Source of the DNA: Pseudomonas grimontii
GTDB lineage: Bacteria; Pseudomonadota; Gammaproteobacteria; Pseudomonadales; Pseudomonadaceae
Length of the DNA: 64,000 nucleotides
Reading direction: 5' to 3'
Assembly: GCF_007858185.1 (NCBI RefSeq)
Contig: NZ_VFES01000010.1
Coordinates: 62,001 to 126,000 of the forward strand
Positions 42,210 to 50,493 of the stretch are shown in pieces. Both the position numbers and the translations under genes were made by a program. Position 1 is the stretch's first letter. Each line of letters opens with the position of its first letter. A model generated the notes under the pieces. That model made no database searches. It saw only the letters and a program-made list of their open reading frames with translations, and was not told the origin of the DNA.

Positions 42210-43154
42210 TTATTTGCTGGTGAGTTGCAGGTTGGCGGCGGCCGGTTTGCCGTCGAAGGTGGTCACGCCTTCCAGCCAGCGCGCCTGGTCTTGCGGGTGA
42301 TCCTTGAGCCACTGCCTGGCGGACTCGAGGGCATCCTTGTGATCCAGCAACGGCTGCATCATCCGGCTCTCGTCGGCGGCGGTGAAGGTCAGGTTGGTCA
42401 GCAGCTTGTGCACGTTGGGGCACTGTTCGGCGTAGGTCGGCGAGGTGACGGTCCAGACGGTGGCCATGCCTTCGTTCGGGCCCAGGGCGTCGTCGCTGCC
42501 GGTGAGGTAAGTCATCGCGACGTTGACATTCATCGGGTGCGGCGCCCAGCCGAAGAACACCACGGCTTCCTTGCGGCGTACCGCACGGTCCACGGCGGCA
42601 AGCATGCCGGCCTCGCTGGATTCCACCAGCTGGAATTTGCCCAGGCCGAACTGGTTCTTGGCGATCATCGCCTTGATCTGGGTGTTGGCCCCCGAGCCTG
42701 GCTCGATGCCGTAGATCTTGCCGCCCAGTTCTTTCTCGAACTTGGCGATGTCGGCGAAGGTTTTCAGGCCCTTGTCCGCCAGGTACGTCGGCACCGCCAG
42801 GGTGGCGCGGGCGTCTTCCAGGCTGGGTTTGTCGAGGACCTTGATTTGCTTGGCGTCGATGAACGGCGTGATGGTCTGGGTCATCAGCGGGTTCCAGTAG
42901 CCGAGGAACAGGTCCAGGCGCTGGTCGCGGATACCGGCGAAGATGATTTGCTGGGAGGCGCTGGTTTGTTTGGTCTTATAGCCGAGGCCGTCGAGCAACA
43001 CTTGGGTCATGGCGCTGGTGGCGATGACGTCGGTCCAGTTCACCACGCCCATGCGCACGTTGCGGCAGGAGTCGGCGTCGGCCGCGAATACGCTGGTGCT
43101 CAAGATGGCGCTGGCGCCGAGTGCAAGCACGCAGCGGCGAATCAGTCGGTTCAT
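42210..43154 (-). CDS. caiX: Carnitine-binding periplasmic protein
   Basis: A 314-residue ProX-like binding protein with signal MNRLIRRCVLALGASAILSTSVFA. The mature part parallels CbcX: CRNVRMGVVNWTDVIATSAMTQVLLDGLGYKT, LDLFLGYWNPLMTQ, GKIYGIEPGSGANTQIKAM and VVFFGWAPHPMN. CaiX delivers carnitine to CbcWV. It is first in the carnitine operon, with AraC-type direct repeats 89-123 bases upstream. Confidence 0.94.
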   Translation of the reverse strand: MNRLIRRCVLALGASAILSTSVFAADADSCRNVRMGVVNWTDVIATSAMTQVLLDGLGYKTKQTSASQQIIFAGIRDQRLDLFLGYWNPLMTQTITPFIDAKQIKVLDKPSLEDARATLAVPTYLADKGLKTFADIAKFEKELGGKIYGIEPGSGANTQIKAMIAKNQFGLGKFQLVESSEAGMLAAVDRAVRRKEAVVFFGWAPHPMNVNVAMTYLTGSDDALGPNEGMATVWTVTSPTYAEQCPNVHKLLTNLTFTAADESRMMQPLLDHKDALESARQWLKDHPQDQARWLEGVTTFDGKPAAANLQLTSK

Positions 43155-43242
43155 GGTGGATCCCTCGGCAGATCGTTATTGTGGGGGCCGGCGTCTTTGT
43201 GCGCCGTGGGATCACGTTACGGAGCTTTGGGCCCGCCGAAAC

Positions 43243-43277
43243 GCACGGCGGCGACCAGCTCTTGCACTGCGGCGACC
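43243..43277. promoter_or_regulatory. Direct repeat, 21-bp period (CdhR-type site)
   Basis: GCACNGCGGCGACC occurs at 43243-43256 and 43264-43277, identical at 13 of 14 bases, exactly 21 bases apart. It lies in the 194-base gap between the divergent caiX and cdhR starts. The spacing fits an AraC-family dimer, and CdhR is encoded alongside. Confidence 0.65.
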
Positions 43278-43348
43278 TGTGCTCTTGAATGACCCGTTGA
43301 ACTGGCGTATCACAGTGACCACGCTGCCCGTCCTACGAGAGCGCCACC

Positions 43349-44293
43349 ATGTCCCAGGATTTCTACTTTCTGCTGATGCCGGGGTTCTCGGCCATCGGCT
43401 TTATTTCCGCGCTGGAGCCGCTGCGCGTGGCCAACCGCTTTCGTGGCGAGTTGTACCGCTGGCATGTGCTGAGCGCCGATGGCGGCGCGGTACTGGCGAG
43501 CAATGGCATGTCGGTCAACGCCGACGCCGCGCTGGAGCCGTTGAAAAAGGGCGCGACGCTGTTGGTGGTGGCCGGCTTCGAACCGCTGCAGTTCGCCACG
43601 CCGGCGCTGGAGCACTGGCTGCGCCGTCTGGACAATGACGGCGTGACCCTCGGCGCCATCGACACCGGCGCCTGTGTCCTCGCCGAAGCCGGCCTGCTCG
43701 ACGGTCATCGCCTGACCCTGCACTGGGAAGCCATCGACGCCTTCAAGGAGTCGTACCCGCACCTGACCGTGACCCAGGAACTGTTCGAGATCGACCGCCG
43801 CCGCATCACCTGCGCCGGCGGCACCGCCTCCATCGACCTGATGCTCGACCTGATCGCCCAGGCCCACGGCCCTGAACTGGCAATCCAGGTCTCCGAACAA
43901 TTCGTACTTGGCCGCATCCGCCCGCGCAAAGACCACCAGCGCATGCAGATCGCCACGCGCTACGGCATCAATAACAAGAAACTGGTGCACGTGATCGGCG
44001 AGATGGAGCAGCACACCGAACCGCCCCTGAGCACCTTGGCGTTGGCCGACGCGATCAAGGTCACCCGGCGCCAGTTGGAACGCCTGTTTCGCCTGCATTT
44101 GAACGACACCCCGAGCAACTTCTACCTCGGCCTGCGCCTGGAAAAAGCCCGGCAGCTACTGCGCCAGAGCGATATGAGCGTGCTGGAGGTGAGCATTGCG
44201 TGCGGGTTTGAGTCGCCGTCGTATTTCACCCGGAGTTATCGGGCGAGGTTTGCCAAGTGTCCGAGGGAGGATCGGCGACGGGAGGTGGTTTGA
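43349..44293 (+). CDS. cdhR: AraC/GlxA-type carnitine regulator CdhR
   Basis: A 314-residue regulator with an N-terminal GlxA/DJ-1-like domain (DFYFLLMPGFSAIGFISALEPLRVANRF; DTGACVLAEAGLLDGHRLTLHWE) and C-terminal AraC HTHs (~residues 215-305: LADAIKVTRRQLERLFRLHL and SVLEVSIACGFESPSYFTRSYRARF). CdhR activates caiX-cdhCAB in response to carnitine. It is divergent from caiX. No terminator is obvious before the next gene. Confidence 0.93.
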   Translation: MSQDFYFLLMPGFSAIGFISALEPLRVANRFRGELYRWHVLSADGGAVLASNGMSVNADAALEPLKKGATLLVVAGFEPLQFATPALEHWLRRLDNDGVTLGAIDTGACVLAEAGLLDGHRLTLHWEAIDAFKESYPHLTVTQELFEIDRRRITCAGGTASIDLMLDLIAQAHGPELAIQVSEQFVLGRIRPRKDHQRMQIATRYGINNKKLVHVIGEMEQHTEPPLSTLALADAIKVTRRQLERLFRLHLNDTPSNFYLGLRLEKARQLLRQSDMSVLEVSIACGFESPSYFTRSYRARFAKCPREDRRREVV

Positions 44294-44300
44294 CGGGCAA

Positions 44301-44357
44301 TTATAGTCAATTATACTCGCAACTATAATTTATAGTCCTTTCCATAATTGAGTATAA
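44301..44357. promoter_or_regulatory. AT-rich operator-like array
   Basis: Within 57 bases upstream of the ATPase start are five related half-sites: TTATAGT (44301), TTATACTC (44311), ACTATAA (44322), TTATAGT (44330) and GAGTATAA (44350). ACTATAATTTATAGT (44322-44336) is a perfect odd palindrome. The last half-site ends four bases before the ATG, leaving no room for a normal ribosome-binding site. Confidence 0.6.
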
Positions 44358-44361
44358 AAGC

Positions 44362-45540
44362 ATGTCCAAGCACAGCGGCTTTGTGTTTCGCCGCCCCGCC
44401 CTGGCAAGCAGTATTGCCGATGGCTTGGTGGGGGCGGGTATTCAGGATTTCACCTCTGGCCTGTTTCTCGCGGCGCCTCGTCGCACCGGAAAAAGCACTT
44501 TTCTGCGCGAAGACTTGATTCCGGAATGTCAGCTCCGGGGCTGGCTGGCGGTGTATGTGGATCTCTGGGCTGACAAAGAGAAAGATCCTGCCGAGTTGAT
44601 TGCCAGCGCTATTGCTGCGGCTCTGGTGCCCTATGAAAAGGGCATTCGCAAACTGGCCAAGAACATTGGCATCGAGAAACTAAGCTTTCTGCGTACGCTC
44701 TCCTGGGACTTTACCAAGCCACAATTGCCTGCCGGTGCGACGCTGACCCAAGCGTTGGAGTTGCTCCACCGTGCTGCAGAAAAACCCGTTGTGCTGGTGA
44801 TTGACGAAGCGCAGCACGCGTTAACCACTGAGTCAGGTATCAATGCGATGTTCGCGTTGAAGGCCGCGCGGGACCAGCTCAACCAAGGCCGTGACGAGGA
44901 GGGCAGCGGCTTGCGCCTGGTGTTTACCGGCTCCAATCGCGACAAACTCGCCCATTTGGTATTGGGTAAAAGCCAGCCGTTCTTCGGTTCCAGCATCACG
45001 CCGTTTCCCTTGCTCGGCAAAGAGTTCACCCAGGCCTACACCGTGCACCTCAACGCGCACCTGGCCGAGACCAACCAGTTCAACGCGGCTGATATTGATG
45101 AGGCGTTTGAGCTGGTAGGTCGGCGTCCCGAGATGTTGCGCACGATCATCGGTGAAGTCGCGTTGGAGCTGGGCGAGGCGAGCAACTTGGGCCAACTGCT
45201 GCACAGTCGCGCCGAACTGCTGCGCGCGGGTGTATGGACCGAATTCGAAAGCGCCTGGAACGCCCTGACGATCCCGCAGCGTGCGGTGTTGGAGGTGATG
45301 GTGGAGCGCTCACACAACAACGAACCTTTTGCGCCGTTTACCGACAGCACACTGATAGCGGTCAGCAAGGCGCTGGAAGAAATGGGCAGCGACATGGTGC
45401 CGGGCACCCAGACCATCCAGGCCTGCATCGATGCGTTGCGCGATAAGGAGCTGGTGTGGAAGTCGAGCCGGGGAGGTTATGCCCTGGAGGACAAAACGTT
45501 CGGCGATTGGCTGCGGCACAAGCGCCATACACCCCACTGA
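44362..45540 (+). CDS. STAND/AAA_16-like ATPase, function unknown
   Basis: A 392-residue soluble ATPase. Walker A APRRTGKSTFL is at ~39-49, Walker B VVLVIDEAQHA at ~143-153, and a sensor-1-like LVFTGSNRDKL follows. The C-terminal ~120 residues read like winged-helix repeats (NALTIPQRAVLEVMV and IQACIDALRDKELVWKSSRGGYAL). Proteins of this form occur as single genes scattered in Pseudomonas; a role is not known. It stands alone between cdhR and a DUF3010 gene and carries a dense AT-rich operator-like array right before its ATG, which suggests tight control, perhaps by itself. Confidence 0.75.
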   Translation: MSKHSGFVFRRPALASSIADGLVGAGIQDFTSGLFLAAPRRTGKSTFLREDLIPECQLRGWLAVYVDLWADKEKDPAELIASAIAAALVPYEKGIRKLAKNIGIEKLSFLRTLSWDFTKPQLPAGATLTQALELLHRAAEKPVVLVIDEAQHALTTESGINAMFALKAARDQLNQGRDEEGSGLRLVFTGSNRDKLAHLVLGKSQPFFGSSITPFPLLGKEFTQAYTVHLNAHLAETNQFNAADIDEAFELVGRRPEMLRTIIGEVALELGEASNLGQLLHSRAELLRAGVWTEFESAWNALTIPQRAVLEVMVERSHNNEPFAPFTDSTLIAVSKALEEMGSDMVPGTQTIQACIDALRDKELVWKSSRGGYALEDKTFGDWLRHKRHTPH

Positions 45541-45557
45541 AAACACCACAGACCCAG

Positions 45558-45648
45558 TGTGGGAGGGGGCTTGCTCCCGATAGCGGTATGTCAGCCAATG
45601 CATGAGCAAGCTGATCCACCACCATCGGGAGCAAGCCCCCTCCCACAG
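45558..45648. repeat. REP inverted pair
   Basis: GTGTGGGAGGGGGCTTGCTCCCGATAGCGG and the inverted ATCGGGAGCAAGCCCCCTCCCACA lie between the convergent ATPase and DUF3010 genes. Confidence 0.9.
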
Positions 45649-45664
45649 TGGATTTCGGCGTGGC

Positions 45665-46081
45665 TTATTTCTTCAGCAGGGCGGAGCATGCGGTCTTGAA
45701 GGCCTCATGCTGATACTTGTTCAGTGTCGCCGGCAGTTCAAAGTTGTGCTTCTTGTTCTGCGCATTGAGGGTCTGCGGCGACAGCAACGTCACCTCAACC
45801 CCCTCCAGCAGTTGAAACACCCCTTCGATCTTGAACGTGGTCGGGCCACCGGCGAACTCGCCTTTTTTGCTGCGCTTCTTGATGGCGATGCGTTCGATGG
45901 CATGGGCCTGCACGAATGCCTTCACCTGGGCGGCAAAGGCTTTGACGTTGGCCGCGTCATCGTCGTCTTCCAGAGCGATTTTCTTGGTCGCCAGGGCCAC
46001 GTGGGTCAGCGCCTGGTTGTCCAGTGAAGCGACAGCGATGATGGCTTCGCTGCCTTTGATTTCGATGCCGCAGATAGTCAT
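45665..46081 (-). CDS. DUF3010 family protein
   Basis: A 138-residue protein matching DUF3010 in length and pattern: MTICGIEIKGSEAIIAVASLD, FAAQVKAFVQAHAIERIAIKKRSKKGEFAGGPTTFKIEGVFQLL and a Lys-rich end. The fold looks RNase H-like from the start strand pattern, but no activity is known. ATG 46081 is chosen; the longer frame's first 28 residues have no homology. The next gene lies 40 bases away on the same strand. Confidence 0.85.
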   Translation of the reverse strand: MTICGIEIKGSEAIIAVASLDNQALTHVALATKKIALEDDDDAANVKAFAAQVKAFVQAHAIERIAIKKRSKKGEFAGGPTTFKIEGVFQLLEGVEVTLLSPQTLNAQNKKHNFELPATLNKYQHEAFKTACSALLKK

Positions 46082-46121
46082 GAAAGGCCTTGGTTCAAAG
46101 AGAAAGTGGCGGGATTGTCGC

Positions 46122-46523
46122 TTATTCCTGCCCAATCGACTCCAAAAACTCCGACCGCTCATCACTCATCCGCGCCAGGCAATCATTCTGCGCAATCGCA
46201 TAGGCCTTGGTGCCGGTCACCGCCGGGAAGGTGTCCACCGCGCAATCGGCGTCACGCAGTTTTTCCCACTTTTGCTGGGCGTCCTTCAGACGAGCGGTAA
46301 TGTCTGCGAGCTTGGTCTTATCGCTGCCATAGGTGGAATGCATGCGTTCCAGCAGACCCTGATAGTTATCCTTGAGCAATTGCTCGGCAGTGGTTTTGTT
46401 GTAAGTGGCGCATTCAAGGGTTTGCTTGTCGTTTTCGATGCCATCGCACGGCGTGCTGTCGGTGTCTTCGGCCGCGTGGACGCCGGTTGCGATGAGTGCC
46501 AAAGCCAGGAAAATCGATTTCAT
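46122..46523 (-). CDS. LprI-like secreted lysozyme inhibitor
   Basis: A 133-residue protein with a signal peptide (MKSIFLALALIATGVHA) and a DUF1311/LprI-type mature domain: cysteines in TPCDGIENDKQTLECATYN, then long helices (LLKDNYQGLLERM; ADITARLKDAQQKWEKLRDADCAVD) and NDCLARMSDERSEFLE. LprI-type proteins inhibit lysozyme in some bacteria. It precedes the DUF3010 gene on the minus strand and diverges from the dipeptidase-like gene. Confidence 0.82.
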   Translation of the reverse strand: MKSIFLALALIATGVHAAEDTDSTPCDGIENDKQTLECATYNKTTAEQLLKDNYQGLLERMHSTYGSDKTKLADITARLKDAQQKWEKLRDADCAVDTFPAVTGTKAYAIAQNDCLARMSDERSEFLESIGQE

Positions 46524-46744
46524 TGCGCCGTCTCATATCAGTTGATGCAGGAATTCTGGCTCAAGCGTAAGACAAATAACAGCTGCCAGTCAGACACCTC
46601 TTAACAGCCTTTGTCGCGGATTGACGCTTTCGGCAATTCCCCTGTCGTTTTTGCACCCGGCTCGGTCGGCCCCTGGGCATATGCTGGCCCCAAAGCGCCG
46701 ACACACGATTCGGCGCATGAATCGCCAAAATAAGGGGACGCCTG

Positions 46745-47722
46745 ATGAGCCCAGCCGAATTGCACGCCGACAGCATCGTTATCGACGGGCTGATCATTGC
46801 CAAGTGGAACCGCGACCTGTTCGAGGACATGCGCAAAGGTGGCCTCACCGCCGCGAACTGCACCGTGTCGGTGTGGGAAGGGTTCCAGGCCACGATCAAC
46901 AACATCGTCGCCAGCCAGACCCTGATCCGCGAGAACAGCGACCTGGTGATCCCGGTGAAAACCACCGCCGACATCCGCAAGGCCAAGGAGCAGGGCAAGA
47001 CCGGCATCATCTTCGGCTTCCAGAACGCCCATGCGTTTGAAGACCAGCTCGGCTATGTGGAGATCTTCAAGCAGCTCGGCGTGGGCGTGGTGCAGATGTG
47101 CTACAACACCCAGAACCTGGTTGGCACCGGTTGCTACGAGCGCGACGGCGGCCTGTCGGGCTTCGGGCGTGAGATCGTCGCCGAAATGAACCGCGTCGGC
47201 ATCATGTGCGACCTGTCCCACGTCGGCTCCAAGACCAGCGAAGAAGTCATCCTCGAATCGAAAAAACCGGTGTGCTACTCCCACTGCCTGCCGTCGGGTC
47301 TTAAAGAACACCCACGCAACAAATCCGATGAAGAACTCAAATTCATCGCCGACCACGGCGGCTTTGTCGGCGTGACCATGTTCGCGCCGTTCCTGGCCAA
47401 GGGCATCGATTCGACCATCGACGACTACGCCGAAGCCATCGAATACACCATGAACATCGTCGGCGAAGACGCCATCGGCATCGGCACCGACTTTACCCAG
47501 GGTCATGGCCAGGATTTCTTTGAAATGCTGACCCATGACAAGGGCTACGCCCGCCGCCTGACCAGCTTCGGCAAGATCATCAACCCGCTGGGCATCCGTA
47601 CCGTGGGCGAGTTCCCCAACCTCACCGAGACCCTGCTCAAACGCGGTCACCCTGAGCGTGTAGTGCGCAAGATCATGGGCGAGAACTGGGTCAACGTCTT
47701 GAAGGACGTTTGGGGCGAATAA
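46745..47722 (+). CDS. Membrane-dipeptidase family protein of the betaine region
   Basis: A 325-residue member of the renal (M19) dipeptidase family, equivalent in place to PA5396. Family blocks CDLSHVGSKTSEEVI, KPVCYSHCLPSGLKEHPRNKSDEEL and GGFVGVTMFAP are clear, and GTDFTQG is near the end. However, the usual N-terminal zinc motif DGHxD is DGLIIAKWN here, so one metal site seems changed. It starts the dgc operon; a dipeptide or a related dimethylglycine-linked amide could be the substrate. GGGGACGCC precedes the ATG. Confidence 0.85.
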   Translation: MSPAELHADSIVIDGLIIAKWNRDLFEDMRKGGLTAANCTVSVWEGFQATINNIVASQTLIRENSDLVIPVKTTADIRKAKEQGKTGIIFGFQNAHAFEDQLGYVEIFKQLGVGVVQMCYNTQNLVGTGCYERDGGLSGFGREIVAEMNRVGIMCDLSHVGSKTSEEVILESKKPVCYSHCLPSGLKEHPRNKSDEELKFIADHGGFVGVTMFAPFLAKGIDSTIDDYAEAIEYTMNIVGEDAIGIGTDFTQGHGQDFFEMLTHDKGYARRLTSFGKIINPLGIRTVGEFPNLTETLLKRGHPERVVRKIMGENWVNVLKDVWGE

Positions 47723-47773
47723 GCCAAACACCCCTGGGCATACCACAACGAATTTTTCTGGAGTTAAGTTTCC

Positions 47774-48304
47774 ATGGCCAAGATCGCCCCGCAATTACCT
47801 ATCGAAGTCGACAGCGAAACCGGTGTCTGGACTTCCGACGCCCTGCCGATGCTGTACGTACCGCGCCACTTCTTCGTCAACAACCACATGGGTATCGAAG
47901 AAGTGCTGGGCGCCGAGGCCTATGCCGAGATCCTCTACAAGGCCGGCTACAAGTCCGCCTGGCACTGGTGTGAAAAAGAAGCTGAATGCCACGGCCTGGA
48001 AGGCGTCGCGGTGTTCGAGCACTACATGAAGCGTCTGTCGCAACGCGGCTGGGGCCTGTTCAAGATCCAGGACATCGACCTCGACAAAGGCACCGCCAGC
48101 GTCAAGCTCGAACACTCGGCCTTCGTCTACGTGTACGGCAAGGTCGGGCGCAAGGTCGACTACATGTTCACCGGTTGGTTTGCCGGCGCCATGGACCAGA
48201 TTCTGCAGGCGCGTGGCAGCAACATCCGTACCGTGGCCGAACAAGTCTACGGAGGCTCCGAAGAGGGCCACGATGACGGCTTGTTCACCGTCAAGCCGTT
48301 GTAA
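47774..48304 (+). CDS. V4R-domain (DUF5943) protein
   Basis: A 176-residue protein equivalent to PA5397. It contains a 4-vinyl-reductase-like (V4R) ligand-binding domain: MGIEEVLGAEAYAEILYKAGYKSAWHWCEKEAECHG and SVKLEHSAFVYVYG...DYMFTGWFAGAMDQIL. Its role in dimethylglycine use is not known; a small-molecule sensor or accessory factor is possible. It is 51 bases after the dipeptidase gene and 15 bases before dgcA. Confidence 0.85.
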   Translation: MAKIAPQLPIEVDSETGVWTSDALPMLYVPRHFFVNNHMGIEEVLGAEAYAEILYKAGYKSAWHWCEKEAECHGLEGVAVFEHYMKRLSQRGWGLFKIQDIDLDKGTASVKLEHSAFVYVYGKVGRKVDYMFTGWFAGAMDQILQARGSNIRTVAEQVYGGSEEGHDDGLFTVKPL

Positions 48305-48319
48305 GCCGAGGACCGTGCC

Positions 48320-50380
48320 ATGGCTTTCGAAGCAATGTTCCAGCCGATCCAGATCGGCAAACTGACCATCCGCAACCGCGTGCTCAGTACCGCCCACGCC
48401 GAGGTGTATGCCACCGACGGCGGCATGACCACCGACCGCTATGTGAAGTACTACGAAGAGAAAGCCAAGGGCGGCATTGGCCTGGCGATCTGTGGCGGTT
48501 CCTCGGTGGTCGCCATCGACAGCCCGCAGGAATGGTGGAGCTCGGTGAACCTGTCCACCGACCGCATCATCCCGCACTTCCAGAACCTGGCCGACGCCAT
48601 GCACAAGCATGGCGCCAAGATCATGATCCAGATTACCCACATGGGCCGTCGCTCGCGTTGGGATGGCTTTAACTGGCCGACCCTGATGTCGCCGTCCGGC
48701 GTACGTGAGCCGGTGCACCGCGCCACCTGCAAGACCATCGAGCCGGAAGAGATCTGGCGCGTGATCGGCAACTACGCCAGCGCCGCCAAGCGCGCCAAGG
48801 CCGGTGGCCTGGACGGTGTGGAACTGTCCGCCGTGCACCAGCACATGATCGACCAGTTCTGGAGCCCACGGGTCAACAAGCGTACCGACGAATGGGGCGG
48901 CACCTTCGAAGGCCGCATGAAGTTCGGCCTGGAAGTCTTGAAAGCCGTGCGCGCCGAAGTCGGTGACGACTTCTGCGTGGGCATGCGCCTGTGCGGTGAC
49001 GAGTTCCACCCGGACGGCCTGTCCCACGAGGACATGAAGCAGATCGCCAAGTATTACGACGACACCGGCATGCTCGATTTCATCGGCGTCGTCGGCTCGG
49101 GCTGCGACACGCACAACACCCTGGCCAACGTTATCCCCAACATGAGTTATCCACCGGAGCCGTTCCTGCACCTGGCGGCCGGTATCAAAGAAGTGGTCAA
49201 GGTTCCGGTGCTGCACGCGCAGAACATCAAGGACCCGAACCAGGCCACGCGCATCCTCGAAGGCGGCTATGTGGACATGGTCGGCATGACCCGTGCGCAC
49301 ATCGCCGACCCGCACTTGATCGCCAAGATCAAGATGGGCCAGATCGACCAGATCAAACAGTGTGTCGGCGCCAACTATTGCATCGATCGCCAGTACCAGG
49401 GCCTGGATGTGTTGTGCATCCAGAACGCCGCGACCTCCCGTGAATACATGGGCGTGCCGCATATCATCGAGAAGTCCACCGGGCCGAAACGCAAGGTGGT
49501 GGTGGTCGGTGCCGGCCCTGCGGGGATGGAAGCCGCGCGCGTTGCCGCCGAACGTGGCCACGACGTGACCCTGCTCGAGAAGAAAGAATTTATCGGCGGG
49601 CAAATCACCACCGCCTCCAAGGCCCCGCAACGCGACCAGATCGCCGGTATCACGCGCTGGTTCCAGCTGGAGCTGGCGCGCTTGAAAGTCGACCTGCGCC
49701 TGGGCGTGGCCGCCGATGCCGAGACCATCCTGGACCTGCGTCCGGACGTGGTGGTGCTGGCTGTCGGCGGGCATCCGTTTATCGAGCAGAACGAACACTG
49801 GGGCGCCGCCGAAGGCTTGGTGGTGAGCAGCTGGGACGTGCTCGACGGCAAAGTCGCGCCGGGCAAGAACGTGCTGGTGTACGACACCATTTGCGAATTC
49901 ACCGGCATGTCGGTGGCGGACTTCCTGGCAGACAAAGGCTGCCAGGTGGAAATCGTCACCGACGACATCAAGCCGGGCGTAGCCATCGGCGGTACGTCGT
50001 TCCCGACCTACTACCGCAGCATGTACCCCAAGGAAGTGATCATGACCGGCGACATGATGCTGGAAAAGGTCTACCGCGAGGGCGACAAGCTGGTGGCGGT
50101 GCTGGAGAACGAATACACCGGCGCCAAAGAGGAGCGGGTGGTGGACCAGGTGGTGGTCGAAAACGGCGTGCGCCCGGACGAAGCCATCTACTACGGGCTC
50201 AAGGAAGGTTCGCGCAACAAGGGCCAGATCGACGTTGAAGCCCTGTTCGCGATCAAGCCGCAGCCGTGCCTGAGCGAGACGGGCGATGGGTACTTGCTGT
50301 TCCGCATCGGTGACTGTGTGGCGCAGCGAAATACCCATGCCGCCATCTATGACGCACTCCGGCTTTGCAAGGATTTTTGA
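48320..50380 (+). CDS. dgcA: Dimethylglycine demethylation protein DgcA
   Basis: A 686-residue protein like trimethylamine/dimethylamine dehydrogenases. The N-terminal OYE-type FMN barrel (MFQPIQIGKLTIRNRVLSTAH; DGVELSAVHQHMIDQFWSPRVNKRTDEWGG) is followed by a [4Fe-4S] segment (CVGANYCIDRQYQGLDVLCIQN) and FAD/NAD domains (VVVVGAGPAGMEAARVAAERGHDVTLLE). With DgcB and ETF it removes a methyl group from dimethylglycine to give sarcosine. The [4Fe-4S] cysteines are fewer than in TMADH. Confidence 0.94.
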   Translation: MAFEAMFQPIQIGKLTIRNRVLSTAHAEVYATDGGMTTDRYVKYYEEKAKGGIGLAICGGSSVVAIDSPQEWWSSVNLSTDRIIPHFQNLADAMHKHGAKIMIQITHMGRRSRWDGFNWPTLMSPSGVREPVHRATCKTIEPEEIWRVIGNYASAAKRAKAGGLDGVELSAVHQHMIDQFWSPRVNKRTDEWGGTFEGRMKFGLEVLKAVRAEVGDDFCVGMRLCGDEFHPDGLSHEDMKQIAKYYDDTGMLDFIGVVGSGCDTHNTLANVIPNMSYPPEPFLHLAAGIKEVVKVPVLHAQNIKDPNQATRILEGGYVDMVGMTRAHIADPHLIAKIKMGQIDQIKQCVGANYCIDRQYQGLDVLCIQNAATSREYMGVPHIIEKSTGPKRKVVVVGAGPAGMEAARVAAERGHDVTLLEKKEFIGGQITTASKAPQRDQIAGITRWFQLELARLKVDLRLGVAADAETILDLRPDVVVLAVGGHPFIEQNEHWGAAEGLVVSSWDVLDGKVAPGKNVLVYDTICEFTGMSVADFLADKGCQVEIVTDDIKPGVAIGGTSFPTYYRSMYPKEVIMTGDMMLEKVYREGDKLVAVLENEYTGAKEERVVDQVVVENGVRPDEAIYYGLKEGSRNKGQIDVEALFAIKPQPCLSETGDGYLLFRIGDCVAQRNTHAAIYDALRLCKDF

Positions 50381-50386
50381 CGGCAT

Positions 50387-50469
50387 AGCTACGAGCCGCA
50401 AGCTACGAGCTGCAAGAGCAAAGCCCGGTGCCTGGCACTGCTTTAGCTTGCGGCTTGAAGCTTGTCGCT
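50387..50469. repeat. Inverted repeat between dgcA and dgcB
   Basis: AGCTACGAGCCGCAAGCTACGAGCTGCAAGAGCAAAG and its imperfect complement CTTTAGCTTGCGGCTTGAAGCTTGTCGCT fold over CCCGGTGCCTGGCACTG. It is related to the AGCGGCAAGC repeat at 17318. It fills the dgcA-dgcB gap, so it is transcribed within the operon. Confidence 0.8.
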
Positions 50470-50493
50470 GTTGCTCACCTAAGGTGCTTCCGC

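Noticed and set aside
46611..46668. CTGTCG/CGGTCG at 21-base spacing upstream of the dipeptidase gene as a GbdR site
   Set aside because: Only 5 of 6 bases agree and flanks do not match; unlike the two strong repeats elsewhere.
47795..50401. An 868-codon minus-strand frame opposite the V4R gene and dgcA
   Set aside because: Antisense of two strongly supported genes; composition typical of shadow frames.
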